Positions 9,078-18,547 of a DNA stretch of 64,000 bases are shown one piece after another. Within the stretch, counting starts at the first letter, position 1, and each line of letters begins with the position of its first letter. The stretch is from the NCBI GenBank assembly GCA_037447655.1, contig JBBHKE010001973.1, forward strand, positions 1,083,954-1,147,953, in the 5' to 3' direction. The notes beneath the pieces were generated by a model. The model saw only the letters and a list, made by a program, of their open reading frames with translations, had not been told where the DNA came from and ran no database searches. Position numbers and translations under genes: made by a program. Origin of the DNA: Zygnema cylindricum. Lineage: Eukaryota > Streptophyta > Zygnematophyceae > Zygnematales > Zygnemataceae.

Positions 9078-9630
9078 GCGAGGGAGAGGGGGAGAGGGGG
9101 GGGGGGGGGGGGGGGGGGGGGGGAGGGGGGGGGGGAGAGGGAGAGGGAGAGGAGGGAAAGAGGGAAAAAGGAGAGGAGAGGAGAGGGAGAAAGGAGAGGA
9201 GAGGAGAGGGAGAGGGAGAGAAAGAAAAGGGAGAGGGAGAGAAGGAAAAGGGAGAGGGAGAGAGGGAGAGGGGGAGAGGGAGAGGGAGAGAGGGAAAAAA
9301 GAGAGGAGAGAAGAGGGAGAGGGAGATAAGGAAAAAGGAGAGCAGAGGGAGAGGAAGTGACGGAAAAAAGGAGAGGGAGAGAGGGAGGGGAAGAGAGGAC
9401 GCATATTTTTGTTAGTGTTCCATTCCATCGTAGCCATGGGACAGCCGATCTGAGAGGGAGGGAGAAGGAGAGAGGGAAAAAAGGAGAGGAGAGGGAGAGG
9501 GCGAGAAGGAGAGAGAGGGAGGGAGGAGATGGCGGGAGGCAGAGAGGAGAGGGAGGCAGAGAGGGAGCAGAGAGGGAGGGAGGCAAACACGGAGGGAGGA
9601 GAGAGGGAGGGCAAGGGAGAGCTTAGAAAA
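9078..9630. repeat. GA/G-rich tract with homopolymer G runs
   Basis: Purine-rich tract, polypyrimidine on the sense strand. It includes 28 consecutive G at 9096-9123 and 11 more at 9125-9135. A second copy of the e8 acceptor and exon start lies within it at 9453-9404 (IGCPMATMEWNTNK-like on the minus strand). The long homopolymer may be partly a sequencing artefact. Confidence 0.8.
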
Positions 9631-9670
9631 TTTAAAGAAAGGTTTTGTTTTTGAGGAAAAAAATCCATAC

Positions 9671-9853
9671 CTTAACTTCGGAACAGTAAACTACGGAAAC
9701 TGCAACTATTTCGTTCACATTCTGTTGGTGGTTTATGACTGTTTTCAGGCTCAGAGAGGCCACAACAAGGGGAGGAGGATCCCTATTCTCCTTATTTACT
9801 ATTTTGACATCTTTTGGAGTCTCCACGACGACCTCCACCTTGCAATGGCTCAA
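9671..9853 (-). CDS. POLA1: DNA polymerase alpha catalytic subunit, exon e7
   Basis: This 183-nt exon (61 codons, phase 0 both ends) begins LSHCKVEVVVETPKDVKI, passes PPPLVVASLSLKTV and ends VVYCSEVK. The pattern SWCKVE, then PPPLVV, then S-K-T is the conserved start of the exonuclease-like domain of POLA1. The acceptor is TTGTTCCCAG at 9855-9854. The donor is GTTAAG|GTATGG at 9671. The neighbours e6 and e8 join without a frame change. Confidence 0.95.
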
Positions 9854-9989
9854 CTGGGAACAACCGAAAGGGAGAAAAAAGTAAGTTTTTAAAAAAGTAA
9901 GTTTCTAAAAATGTAAGTTTCTAAAACGGTAAGTTTCTTAAACGGTAAGTGTTTTATGGAATTCTTTTCTATATTATGTGAATTGTGGA

Positions 9990-10345
9990 ATGGTTCTGCA
10001 ACGACCCTCGACGAGAAAAAAGAACAGGGACGAAAGACATACAAAAGAAACTAAAAGAAAAAAAATAAGAACAGAAGAAACAAAAACAAAAGAAACAAAA
10101 ACAAAAGACTCAAAAGAAACAAAAAGAGAAGAAACTAAAACAGAAGAAACTAAAACAGAAGAAACAAAAACAGAAAAACTAAAACAAAAAAATCAAAAGA
10201 AACTAGAACAGAAGAAACTAAAACGAAAGAAACGAAAACAAAACAAACAAAAACAAAACAAAAAAAAACAAAACAAACTAAAACAAAAGAAAAAGAGAAA
10301 AAACAATCAAAAACAGAAGGAAAGAAAAAGGTAAAAGAAAGAGGA
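9990..10345. repeat. A-rich (AAACAGAAGAAACT-like) repeat in the e6-e7 intron
   Basis: Degenerate 12-15 bp repeat of AAAACAGAAGAAACT. The lysine-rich open frame across it is not a gene. From 9854 to 9989 there is only intron with AAAGTAAGTTT repeats. Confidence 0.75.
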
Positions 10346-10349
10346 TAAC

Positions 10350-10440
10350 CTGAGAGTGTGCCTGTAACCGTTGTGCGTTGCAAATAGTCAACCAGCTCGG
10401 TCCCATCAGCTTTCTCTTCAGCAGGAGAAGTTCCAGGGCA
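10350..10440 (-). CDS. POLA1: DNA polymerase alpha catalytic subunit, exon e6
   Basis: This 91-nt exon has one base plus 30 codons: ALELLLLKRKLMGPSWL, then ICNAQRLQAHSQ. The family block is (S/A)LELFL-KRKIKGP-WL. The acceptor is GGTGCTGACAG at 10442-10441. The donor is CTCAG|GTTATCC at 10350, in phase 0, fitting e7. The incoming phase requires a preceding exon that ends with two bases of a codon. That exon (expected about 40-50 codons between e5 and e6) was not found between 10.44 and 12.56 kb. Confidence 0.9.
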
Positions 10441-10890
10441 CTGTCAGCACCCAGCCACAGCAGGAGAAATTGCCACGTCAGCAAGGTCAAGTGCCAGGTC
10501 AGCCGACATATTCGCCACGTCAGCCAACACATGTGCCACGTCAGCAAAGCGTGCCACATCAGCAAAGCGTGTCACTTCAGTAAAGAGTGCCACGTCAGCA
10601 AACACAAAAGTCACGTCAGCAAGTGCATGTGAAGCTGTGGTGGATATGTGATGTTAGCAAATGCAGGTGCCATGTCAGCATACGGCATTGCCACATCAGC
10701 AACATGAGTGCCACGTCAGCAAGTGCACGCGACACGCCATGTCAGCAGATGATTTTGCCACGTCAGCAAACACAAATGCCACGTCAGCAAAGGCAAGTGC
10801 ACTCCCGCGTGTGGATCTGCCACCTCAGCACCAAAAGTGCCATGTGGTGCCACGTCAGCGAATACAAGTGCCACGTCAGCAGAGACAGGT
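10441..10890. repeat. Minisatellite, GCCACGTCAGCAAA-type, next to the e6 acceptor
   Basis: Roughly 20 degenerate units of 18-25 bp built on GTGCCACGTCAGCAAA. On the POLA1 sense strand each reads TTTGCTGACGTGGC, so every unit carries CTGAC, the consensus branch-point sequence. The array runs into the e6 acceptor itself (GTGCTGACAG). It also carries TGACGTGG, a bZIP-type core, on the same strand. From 10891 to 11130 the intron is AT-rich and pyrimidine-rich. Confidence 0.8.
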
Positions 10891-11134
10891 CCTGTGTCAA
10901 AGAAACCGTGTGATGCATGCAAAAACTTTTTGCATAAAAATGTAAAAACCCTAAAATCCTTAAAAATATGTCGATCTACAATCCGCCAGTCCTGTACTTT
11001 TTCCGTGCGTTTTTTTCCCTCCTATTTTTTCTTCTTGCTTTTAAACTTTTTTCCTTTATCTTTCTATCTGTTTTTTGTTCCTTTCATCTTTTCTTTCCTC
11101 ACTCATTTTGTAAGTTTCTGATTGTAATTAAGGT

Positions 11135-11510
11135 ATGAAAAGGTATTTTTTTCCTTTTTCCTTTTTATCTTTTCCGTTTTCCCTTTTTATCTTTTAATCT
11201 TTTTCTCTTTTCCCTTTTCCTTTCATTTTTCTTTTTTCACTATTTTTTGTAAGTTTCTGACTGTAAATGAGGTATGAAAAGGTCTTTTTTCCATTTTCCT
11301 TTTTCCTTTTTCTTTTTCTTTTTCCTTTTCTTTGTTCTTTTTTCCATTTTCCTTTTTCCTTTTTCTTTTTCCTTTTTCCTTTTTCTTTTTTCTTTTTTCC
11401 TTTTTCCTTTTTCCTTTTTCCTTTTTCTTTTTCCTTTTTCCTTTTTCCTTTTTCCTTTTTCCTCTTCTCTTTTCCTTTCATCTTTTCTTTTCCTGGTTCT
11501 TTTGGGTTCC
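11135..11510. repeat. (CCTTTTT)n repeat
   Basis: Degenerate heptamer array, pure at 11330-11465. It is intronic, and the Phe/Pro-rich and Lys-rich frames are artefacts. From 11511 to 11690 there is higher-complexity sequence, including GTQVPGTNQ followed by CAG|GCAAGT on the minus strand. This is faintly reminiscent of the GTNTS block that should precede e6, but the phase does not fit. Confidence 0.8.
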
Positions 11511-11689
11511 TCTTTTCATATTAAGGATATAAAAGGATCAAAAAACTTGCCTGATTGGTTCCAGGGACCTGGGTGCCCCGTCTGTGGGGATCCCTGTTCC
11601 ATTTCATCCATTCCATTCCGCAGTTGCGGTGAAATCCATCTCTTCCTCTTCTTTTTGGTTGGTCCTCCATCCCTCCATATCCCCGGCGC

Positions 11690-12561
11690 TTTCGTGCCCC
11701 TCGCTCCCTCTTTATCATCATCCTCCAGCATCCATCGCTCATCTCCCTGCATCCGTCACCCTCCTTCACCCTCCATCTGCGCCTCCCCCTCCCTCCCTCA
11801 TTTCCTCGCCCTCCTTCCCTCAGCATCACCTTCCCCTCCCTCTCCCCCTCCCTCCCTCCCCCTCCCCCCCTCCCCCTCCCTCCCCCCCACTCCCCTCCCT
11901 CCCCCTCCTCCCTCCCCCCCCCCTCCTTCCCTCTTCACCCTCCCCCTCACCCCTCCATCCTGGGAAATGATCCACACCAGAGAAAACAAACAAAAAAAAA
12001 AAAACACTTCGAGTCAAATGCTCTGCATTTATTTGACACCGCAAAAATATTTATTCAACACAAACTTAAAAAAAAAAACACGATTATCTCACATAAAAAT
12101 ACATTTATTTCTACCATAAATATTGAAAAAACCCAAAAAAAAACGCCTAAAATATTTAAACCGTAATAACATTTTAAGACCATTTTAAATAATTTGATGA
12201 TAATTTATGCGTTAAAATAAAAATTGGGGGATTTAAAAACCTTGAAGGGGTACGAAATTTTGATATAATACTCTTCTCCGAGAGGAATGTTGGGTTTTTC
12301 AAAAGCATACGACCTCTGAAAAAAACAAAAAAAAACAAAACATTAGACCTTAACAAGAAAAAAATCCTCCCCCTTCCCCTCCCTCTCCCCCTCCTCTCTC
12401 TCTCCCTCTCCCTCTCTCCCTCTCTCCCTCTCCTCTCCCTCTCCCTCTCTCCTCTCTCCCTCTCTCCCTCTCCCTCTCCCTCTCCCTCTCCCTCTCCCTC
12501 TCCCTTTCCCTCTCCCTCTCTCTCCCTCTCCAAAAACGGCACAAACACTATAGAGTCCCAC
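11690..12561. repeat. CT-rich and A-rich intron downstream of e5 (copy A)
   Basis: Strong C/T-rich tracts at 11690-11960 and 12366-12531, GA-rich on the sense strand, separated by AT-rich sequence. No exon recognised. Confidence 0.6.
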
Positions 12562-12645
12562 CTTCACAGGAACCATCGAGAAAGACGTGACACCACGGTC
12601 CAAAAGTTGATTTGATAATTCTTCTTTTGCCTTACTTGCAAGTAA
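12562..12645 (-). CDS. POLA1: DNA polymerase alpha catalytic subunit, exon e5, copy A
   Basis: This 84-nt exon of 28 codons reads LLASKAKEELSNQLLDRGV then TSFSMVPVK. It corresponds to the weakly conserved segment after the CCV-VRN block of POLA1. The acceptor is GAAGTACAG at 12648-12646. The donor is GTGAAG|GTGGGA at 12562. Phase 0 on both sides agrees with e4. The length of the exon rests on splice signals and phase more than on conservation. Identical in copy B. Confidence 0.8.
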
Positions 12646-13522
12646 CTGTACTTCCCAACCGCCCGAAAAAAACATCAAAATTAATTTCAAAAACACCGAA
12701 AAGATTTTTTATAACATCGAAAAGAAGTTTGAAAAACATCAAAAGTAGTTTCAAAAAACATTGAAAAGAAGTTTCAAAAACATCGAGAAGAACTTTCAAA
12801 AAACATCAAAGAAAAGTTACAAAAGCATCCAAAAAATACAAAAGCATTGAAAATAACTTTCAAAAAACATCAATAGCAAGACTGGAGGTTAACTATTACT
12901 CACCATTTCCAAACATCCAAAAAGATCCAAAGATGTGAAGCATTTCAAACAGTACACAAAGAGACTTTTTCACACAAAAACAACACAGGAAAAGAATATG
13001 TGAAAGAAATTTTTGACAGAAGAAATGCAGCAATAGTTTGTTGTATAGAAAGGCAAGTGATAGAACTGATTTAAAAAGGGAACAAAAGTTGAATACTAAA
13101 TGAAATTATTCATCGGATAACTGCACGACAGATGCCAAATGGTCAAATGTCAAAGATAAAATACTTATCAGTCAACTGTTCAGTACACCGTCAATCGCTA
13201 TTAGTCTTCATAACATTAATTCCGTCTCAGTTTTCTTTGCACCTCTAACCAAAGAATAACGTTATTAATACTAATTATGTTTTTTCTTACTGCTAATTCT
13301 TTTTGCAATTCACAATTGTCGATGTCATTTGGATAGGAAATAGAATTGTTAACAACTAAAACATTCCTCATGATACTCTTTTCTTGACACTAATAACGAT
13401 TCACGGTGTAACGGATTTGCACGAAAGTCCAATTATTTTTTTCATCGTTGTGGAACTTTCCAATCAAAATTAAAAGCTTGTGGGACGGATGACCAGTATC
13501 CATTTCCCAATGTCCATCATCC

Positions 13523-13559
<37 letters not shown>

Positions 13560-13867
13560 GTCGTGGTCGTCGTCGTCGTCCCAGTCATGAAGTTTAATTT
13601 AAATGCCAATCAGGCTTCACATTTGACAGGCTTTTGAAACACTCCAAAGCCAATGTTAAATGCCTAATGTTTCATCTCCAATGTAAGTGCCCAATGTCAA
13701 TTGTCCAATGTACAATGTTTAATGTCCAATATTTAATTTCCGATGTTTAATGTCCAATGTTAAATGTCCAATATTTACTGTTTAATGTCTAATGTCCAAT
13801 GTCCAATATTTTACCAAGTTCCGGCACAATTCCACTTAGGTCAACACTTTTAGCTAGCATAGCCCAC
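12646..13867. other. e4-e5 intron, copy A
   Basis: Holds short A-rich direct repeats (TTTCAAAAACATCGAAAAGAAG type, 12664-12880), a TA-flanked MITE (13184-13410), an (ATC)n/(GTC)n microsatellite (13525-13580) and a degenerate AATGTCCAATGT repeat (13650-13815). The microsatellite and the AATGTCC repeat differ in length between copies A and B. Confidence 0.7.
13184..13410. mobile_element. TACACCG-type MITE (copy A)
   Basis: Flanked by TA. The left end is CACCGTCAATCGCTATTAG and the right end, on the other strand, is CACCGTGAATCGTTATTAG. It is 227 bp including the TA flanks. Same family as the elements at 14.6, 16.2, 28.4, 30.3, 51.0 and 51.7 kb, whose TA target duplication can be read from an empty site. 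No transposase inside. Also present in copy B at 21218-21444. Confidence 0.75.
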
Positions 13868-14041
13868 CTGCAGCCTTCTCAAAAGTGCAACTTTATCTGA
13901 ATCTCCTCCTGACTTCGCTTTTGCCTCCAATTCCACCAACTCCTCGTCTTGAAAAGTGTCCTCTGTGGGCAGAGCAAAAACACAACGTTGCATATTGCGC
14001 ACGGTCACACAACAGCTCACAAAATGTTGCTCCAGAGGAAT
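13868..14041 (-). CDS. POLA1: DNA polymerase alpha catalytic subunit, exon e4, copy A
   Basis: This 174-nt exon of 58 codons starts IPLEQHFVSCCVTVRNMQRC. It ends in an acidic stretch and LLRRLQ. HVSCCV-VKN is a hallmark of POLA1 just after the FLFGKV block. The acceptor is GGATTTGCAG. The donor is CTGCAG|GTGGGC at 13868. Phase 0 on both sides. The coding sequence is the same in copy B. Confidence 0.95.
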
Positions 14042-14575
14042 CTGCAAATCCAAATTTTGTCAAGAAATTAACCGGCAAATGTTAAAACACTGCTCAATAC
14101 ACCATCATAGGCGTATGTTATGTTATCTTATTATGGACTTCACATTGTTAATACACACTAACTTCAGTAAAGGTGCACACAAGAGATGCATTCCACTACA
14201 TCTCACGTTTTTGTGGTAAACATATTTTCCTGGTGTACCTAAAATGAACTCCATTATAAATAGTTTGGACCACCTAATGATGGTGAGAAGTTTAGAGAGA
14301 TCAATACGGAGCTCGGAGAATGCTTGTTTATGAAATAATCCAGATTTTCCAAAAGCCCAAATTATCAAGAGTTCTTTTATGTATAGAGTGTTTATGAAGG
14401 ATTTCCTCTTCTTCTGAGCAATTGATAAAAGACAAATCCAGCCGGCCATCACCATCAGCACAGCAAAAAGCTCAAAACAGAAACAAATAAAAACGGCATT
14501 CCAGAATTTCATTTTTTTCTTTTGTTTAAATACTAGTTCGGTGGGAACAAACTATTTGGAAACCCTTTTAGCCTG

Positions 14576-14983
14576 TACACCTTACATCGCTATTAGAGTT
14601 ACAGAATTATGACCATTAAAGCGCATTCAGTATCAAATACACGCAACTACACCGCTCATCGTTATTACCGTTAAAGCTTTATTAGTGTCAATGCGAAATT
14701 ATAATTAATAATACTAATCTAGTGCAAGGAGACGTGGCAGATTGTAATCCACGTCCTTAAATAGTGTTGTTAACTCTTTTTTTTTATTTTTGGCCAAAAA
14801 AAGTCACGATCGAATTAGTGTCATTGACACTAATAACGATGAGCGGTGTAATGTTTTGCCACATGGATTATTACCATGGGCCACTTAAACTAAACACTGA
14901 TGTTAGCACAAATTTATGATTTTGGGTCAAAAAAGCACGCACTCGAATTAGTGTTTTTAAACTCTAACAATGATGCAGTGTTA
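14576..14983. mobile_element. TACACC-type MITE with a nested second MITE (copy A)
   Basis: The outer left end is TACACCTTACATCGCTATTAG at 14576. The outer right end is CTCTAACAATGATGCAGTGTTA at 14962-14983. The inner element, 14648-14850, has TACACCGCTCATCGTTATTA and its inverted partner ending GAGCGGTGTA. The right terminus of the outer element coincides with the 5' splice site of exon e3: on the minus strand the exon ends AAAG and the intron begins GTAACACTGCATCA, which is the element's end. The same arrangement is seen in copy B, so both insertions predate the duplication. Confidence 0.7.
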
Positions 14984-14984
14984 C

Positions 14985-15703
14985 CTTTCCAAAAAGAAAA
15001 ACAGATCCCGGACATGCTCCAAACGCCTCTTCGTAGGCATCGAGGAAGAAAAAAGGAAGATTGCCGTCAGAATCGAGAGGCAATCCCTTATCCTCCACCT
15101 GAAATGATTGTGATTTTTCATTTATAATAGAAGCCACTGAAGGACCACCTTCAAAGACTGCCTGCCAGGCCGTCGAGGCATTTTCGGGGATCGCCCCTTT
15201 ACCGATTTTTGCATTTAGCCCCACTTTTTTAGGAACTAAGGGAACCGATTCAGCCAATAATTCCGTTTTTTTTGCTCCCTCGTCCAAATTCGATACTTGG
15301 TTAACACCTACTCCTTGTTTCTCTTCAACTGAAACTGATGATTTCTCAACCATTTCAGACATTGTACCGGATTTAATTCCACTGGAGGGTCTACTTTCAT
15401 TGTTTTTTACTGTCTCGTCGACCTTCGAAGATTCCATTTCTGGAGTTTCTTGAACATGATTTCCGTTGTTTGTAATTTTCACTTTGTCTGTTTCAACGAC
15501 AACATTTTGTCTGTCAGTAGTAGTCTCTGCAGGATTGGCTGTTGTCCTTTCTTCTGTGGCAGATGAAAAATCACTAAAACCCCTTTTTTCTGGTATAGTT
15601 TTTTCTGGTATCGTTTTTTCTGAAGAAGACTGGAACCGAACCACAGGAGGGAGTGAATGGGAGACAACATTTTGAAATCTCGGAGAGGAGAAATTTCCAG
15701 AGC
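14985..15703 (-). CDS. POLA1: DNA polymerase alpha catalytic subunit, exon e3, copy A
   Basis: This 719-nt exon starts in phase 1: the last base of e2 completes AGC (Ser), then SGNFSSPRFQNVV follows. Most of it is a low-conservation, Ser/Glu/Lys-rich linker. It ends FFFLDAYEEAFGACPGSVFL then FGK, the conserved (W/F)LDAYE-PG-VFLFGKV block. The acceptor is TTCTGTTTTACAG. The donor is GGAAAG|GTAACA at 14985. A pentapeptide repeat TIPEK occurs twice here and three times in copy B, making this exon 12 nt shorter. Confidence 0.95.
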
Positions 15704-17134
15704 CTGTAAAACAGAAAAAACAGAAACTCATCAGAAGAAGTCACCAAAAAACGGACGTTACTGGAACTAAATATAAAAAACGACATTTGCAACACGAGGC
15801 TGCGTAAAGACAATGCATCATTAGATATGGCAACGAAGGGGATTGTTTTTCCAGGAAAAGGGTTTTTCTTTTGAGAGAAAACAGATCCTAATTGTCACAA
15901 AATAATTCAGTTAAACAAGTATCCTTCAAGTATGTCTCTGACAAAAAAAAAAAGTGTGGTGAGATAATCCGTGACCGAAACCATTTCACCAGGCAGCCGT
16001 AAAAATTTTGAACAACAAAAGAAAAATAAAACCCTGATTTTTTAGAAAGAAGTCCAGATTTTTAACAAAATCAACTCTTATCCATTTCAGAACGTGGCAT
16101 TGACTTTCCACGAGCATTAATTCTCTCTCTCACACATTTTTTTCTTCGTTCAAGCATTCCTTACACTGCCCATCGTTATTAGCATTAAGAATTCATTACT
16201 GTTAATGCAAAACTAACACCAATTTCAGAACATGTAACACTACTTTAGTGCAAAGATACATGACAGATTGTAGTCCACTCCCTTAAGTAGTTAACAATTA
16301 TACGATTTTCGGTCAACAAAAGTCGTGATCGAATTAACATTATCAACTCTAATAACGATGGACGGTGTAATTATGAAAAACCAATTCGCTCCAAAATTTT
16401 GAACAGCTCGAATGTTGAATAATTGTATACTCGCTACAACTAAAAGTCATGAATTTAAGGTATAAATATATTAAAATGATTGGATTTAAGCACTAAATGA
16501 CCCTTTCACAAATTAAACCACTTTCTCGACAACGATTTTCTAAACAACTTTACATTCTCATTTCTCCTTTTCCAGGTTTTTAGGTCCTATTTCCACTCCC
16601 CTGTCCCAGCACCACTTTCTCTCCCTCTCCCTCTCCCTCTCCCACTCCCCCTCCCCCTCCGCATCCCCCTCCCTACCTCTCCCCCTACCTCTCCCCCTCC
16701 ACCTCCCCCTCCCCCTCTCCCTTCCCCTCCCCCTCTCCCTCCCTCTCATCCTTCTCCACTCTCTCCCCCCTCTCCCTCCCCCGCCCCGGCTTCCACTCCC
16801 TACTCACTTTGCCTCCGTTGTCTGGACGTTATTTGATTCCTCCCTCCCCCATTCCTCTCTTCTCCCGCTCCCCTCCTTTCCCTCCCCCTCCATCTCTCCC
16901 TCTCCCTCCCCTTCCTTCTCACTTCGCCTTCGTTGTCTGGACATTATTCAATCATCCTTCTTTCCTTCCCTCCCTCCTTCCCCCACTCCCCCCCTGCCAC
17001 CTTCCTTTCCCCTCCCTCTCTTCCCGTCTCCCTCCCCTCCCGTCTCCCTCCCCTCCCGTCTCCCTCCCCTCCCGTCTCCCTCCCCTCCCGTCTCCCTCCT
17101 CCCTCTCCCTCCCCTTCCCTCCCTCCCTACTCAC
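15704..17134. other. e2-e3 intron, copy A
   Basis: Contains a TA-flanked MITE at 16162-16369 and a CT-rich segment (GA-rich on the sense strand) at 16610-17134. The CT-rich segment holds two degraded repeats of the e2 donor edge near 16801-16835 and 16919-16955. No other exon recognised. Confidence 0.7.
16162..16369. mobile_element. TACACTG/TACACCG-type MITE (copy A)
   Basis: The left end TACACTGCCCATCGTTATTAG and the inverted right end CTAATAACGATGGACGGTGTA give an element of 208 bp including TA flanks. Copy B counterpart at 24253-24460. Confidence 0.7.
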
Positions 17135-17395
17135 TTCGCCTTCGTTGTCTGGCCATCATCCTGTCCTTCTCATCGACCGTCACACCCGCCAAAATGGAAT
17201 CCAAAGCCTTCTCTGCATCCCCATCCGACCCAATACTGGCCACTCCTCTCTCCCCTCCTCCCCCTCTCTCCCTCGACCCCTGAAAAGATTTCGCGAACAT
17301 ATGGGAGACTCCTCTGTTCTTCCCCATCAAACGGTCCGCGGAAGCTTTAAGAGAGAGAGAGGCTTTGCTCGGACCCGTTTTCCGGGTTTTAGGGC
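17135..17395 (-). CDS. POLA1: DNA polymerase alpha catalytic subunit, exon e2, copy A
   Basis: This 261-nt exon includes MGKNRGVSHMFAKSFQ and GDAEKALDSILAGVTVDE. It resembles the IKSMF and GLLGDILQDL segments that follow the acidic N-terminus in animal POLA1. The acceptor lies after a CT tract (CCCTTCTCAG, 17397-17396). The donor is GGCGAA|GTGAGT at 17135. It starts in phase 1 (G from e1 plus GC) and ends in phase 1. The N-terminal residues are encoded by a CCCTAAAACCC-like stretch. Confidence 0.88.
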
Positions 17396-17994
17396 CTGAG
17401 AAGGGATAGAGAGAGAGAGGAGGATTGGGTTTGGGGTTTAAGGGTAGACAGGGGGGAGAAGGGAGGTTTTATTGTCGTTTTCCGGTTTTTAGGGGCTGAG
17501 AAGGAGAAGAGGTAAGGGAGAGAGAGGGGGGAGATGGGTAGAGTTGGGAGAGTTGGGTTTTAAGGGTAGGAAGCGAGAGGGAAATTTTCAGGGTCATTTT
17601 CAGGGCTTTAGGGCCAAACGACGGAAGAGAAAGAAAAGGATACAGGGTTTAAATAAGGGAATTGAATATTAGGGGTAGAAGGAGGGAGAGTGGGGTTTAG
17701 GGTTTTAGGGGTAGAAGGAGGGGAGATTGGAAATTCCAGGGTCTTCGAGAAGGTGAAGGGACAAGTGAAAGAGAAGGGAGGAATGAGAGAAGGAGAGGTA
17801 GGGAAAGCAGAAAGGAGAGGTAGAGGAAGGAGAGAAGGAGAGGACACAGATAACACCCATTCTCCCTATGCAACTAAAAAAACACATTGAAAATTTTCCT
17901 CTCTCCTCCTTTCTTCTCATTTTTTAAATACTTGACAAAGCAAAAACATTTGCCTTACAAATGTGAAAAAAAAGAAAACTACAGTGGATCTTAC
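17396..17994. other. e1-e2 intron, copy A, with CCCTAAA-like words
   Basis: On the sense strand the intron is pyrimidine-rich with repeated CCCTAAAACC/CCCTTAAACCC words (17380-17720), resembling degenerate plant telomere repeat. No exon. Confidence 0.6.
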
Positions 17995-18469
17995 CTCCAT
18001 CCCCCTTCTTATTCCTCTTCTTTAACCTTCCATCCAACACAACATCATCGTCCCCATCCTCTCCCTCCCCGTCCTCCCACTCATCTCCCTCCTCCTCCAT
18101 ATACCCTAAATCCTCTCCCACCAAAAACCCATTTAACTGTTCCTTATCTTCCTTCGCCAATTTTTCATATTCCGCTTCCGGTACCACATCATAAATATCT
18201 TCCTCCATCTTTAGTTGATAGTTTTCAATCCTCCTCCTTTTCCCTCTCTCCTTTGCATTAGCCACTCCATTTCCCTCCCCCTCCTCCACCTTTTCTGCCA
18301 CATTTCCCTCTCCCTCCTCTCTTCCCTCCCCCTCCTCTCTCTCCTCTCTCTCTTTCTTCCCTCCACCCCTCAATGCGACGAGCTCTGCCAAAGCACTTTT
18401 TCGAGCATTCGGAACAGAATCGGATGATCCTCGCCGTCGATTTCGAAAAGATTCATTCGTGTCACTCAT
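17995..18469 (-). CDS. POLA1: DNA polymerase alpha catalytic subunit, exon e1 (N-terminus), copy A
   Basis: This 475-nt exon begins MSDTNESFRNRRRGSSDSVP and encodes 158 codons plus one base. ALAELVALRGGGKK, YQLKMEEDIYDVVPEAEYEK and GFLVGEDLGYMEEEGDEWED match the p180 N-terminal domain (R-EAL-RL, then Y-yD-V-E-eY, then FIVDDDG-GY). A Glu/Arg-rich expansion is encoded by a CT-type repeat. The donor is ATGGAG|GTAAGA at 17995. Upstream, 33 bases separate the ATG from a 46-C homopolymer, so copy A has no visible promoter. Confidence 0.95.
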
Positions 18470-18500
18470 TTTTTTTTTTTACTAAACTTATTTAAGAATA

Positions 18501-18501
<1 letters not shown>

Positions 18502-18547
<46 letters not shown>
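18502..18547. repeat. Homopolymer of 46 C at the copy A breakpoint
   Basis: Copies A and B are identical up to TTTAAGAATATCC. Copy A then runs into C46 followed by A-rich sequence. The homopolymer sits exactly on the duplication boundary and may mark an artificial join. Confidence 0.95.

Larger units (their letters stand above)
12527..18501. repeat. Duplicated POLA1 5' block, copy A
   Basis: About 5975 bp nearly identical to 20561-26581 (offset 8079-8081 bp), including exons e1-e5 and all introns between them. Differences are single bases and repeat-length changes. It ends in 46 C at 18502, where copy B continues as normal sequence. The left edge is in a CT run followed by CTCCAAAAACGG in both copies. 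Confidence 0.95.

Noticed and set aside
9978-10334. Lys/Thr/Glu-rich 118-codon frame
   Set aside because: Translation of an A-rich short tandem repeat inside a POLA1 intron.
10441-10890. Regularly spaced repeats considered as a CRISPR-like array
   Set aside because: Units are degenerate and nearly contiguous without unique spacers, the genome is eukaryotic with introns, and no cas-like gene is present.
11516-11829. Segment reading GTQVPGTNQ before CAG|GCAAGT considered as the missing exon before e6
   Set aside because: The reading resembles the GTNTS block only weakly, the upstream residues do not match, and its phase does not fit the start of e6.
14123-14512. 129-codon frame on the minus strand with a hydrophobic N-terminus, also at 22204-22593
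   Set aside because: It lies in the e3-e4 intron and is present in both copies only because the whole block was recently duplicated. No similarity recognised and no conservation pattern beyond the duplication.
17380-17720. TTTAGGG-like repeats considered as an interstitial telomere
   Set aside because: Only scattered degenerate words within a CT/GA-rich intron. No tandem run of exact units.
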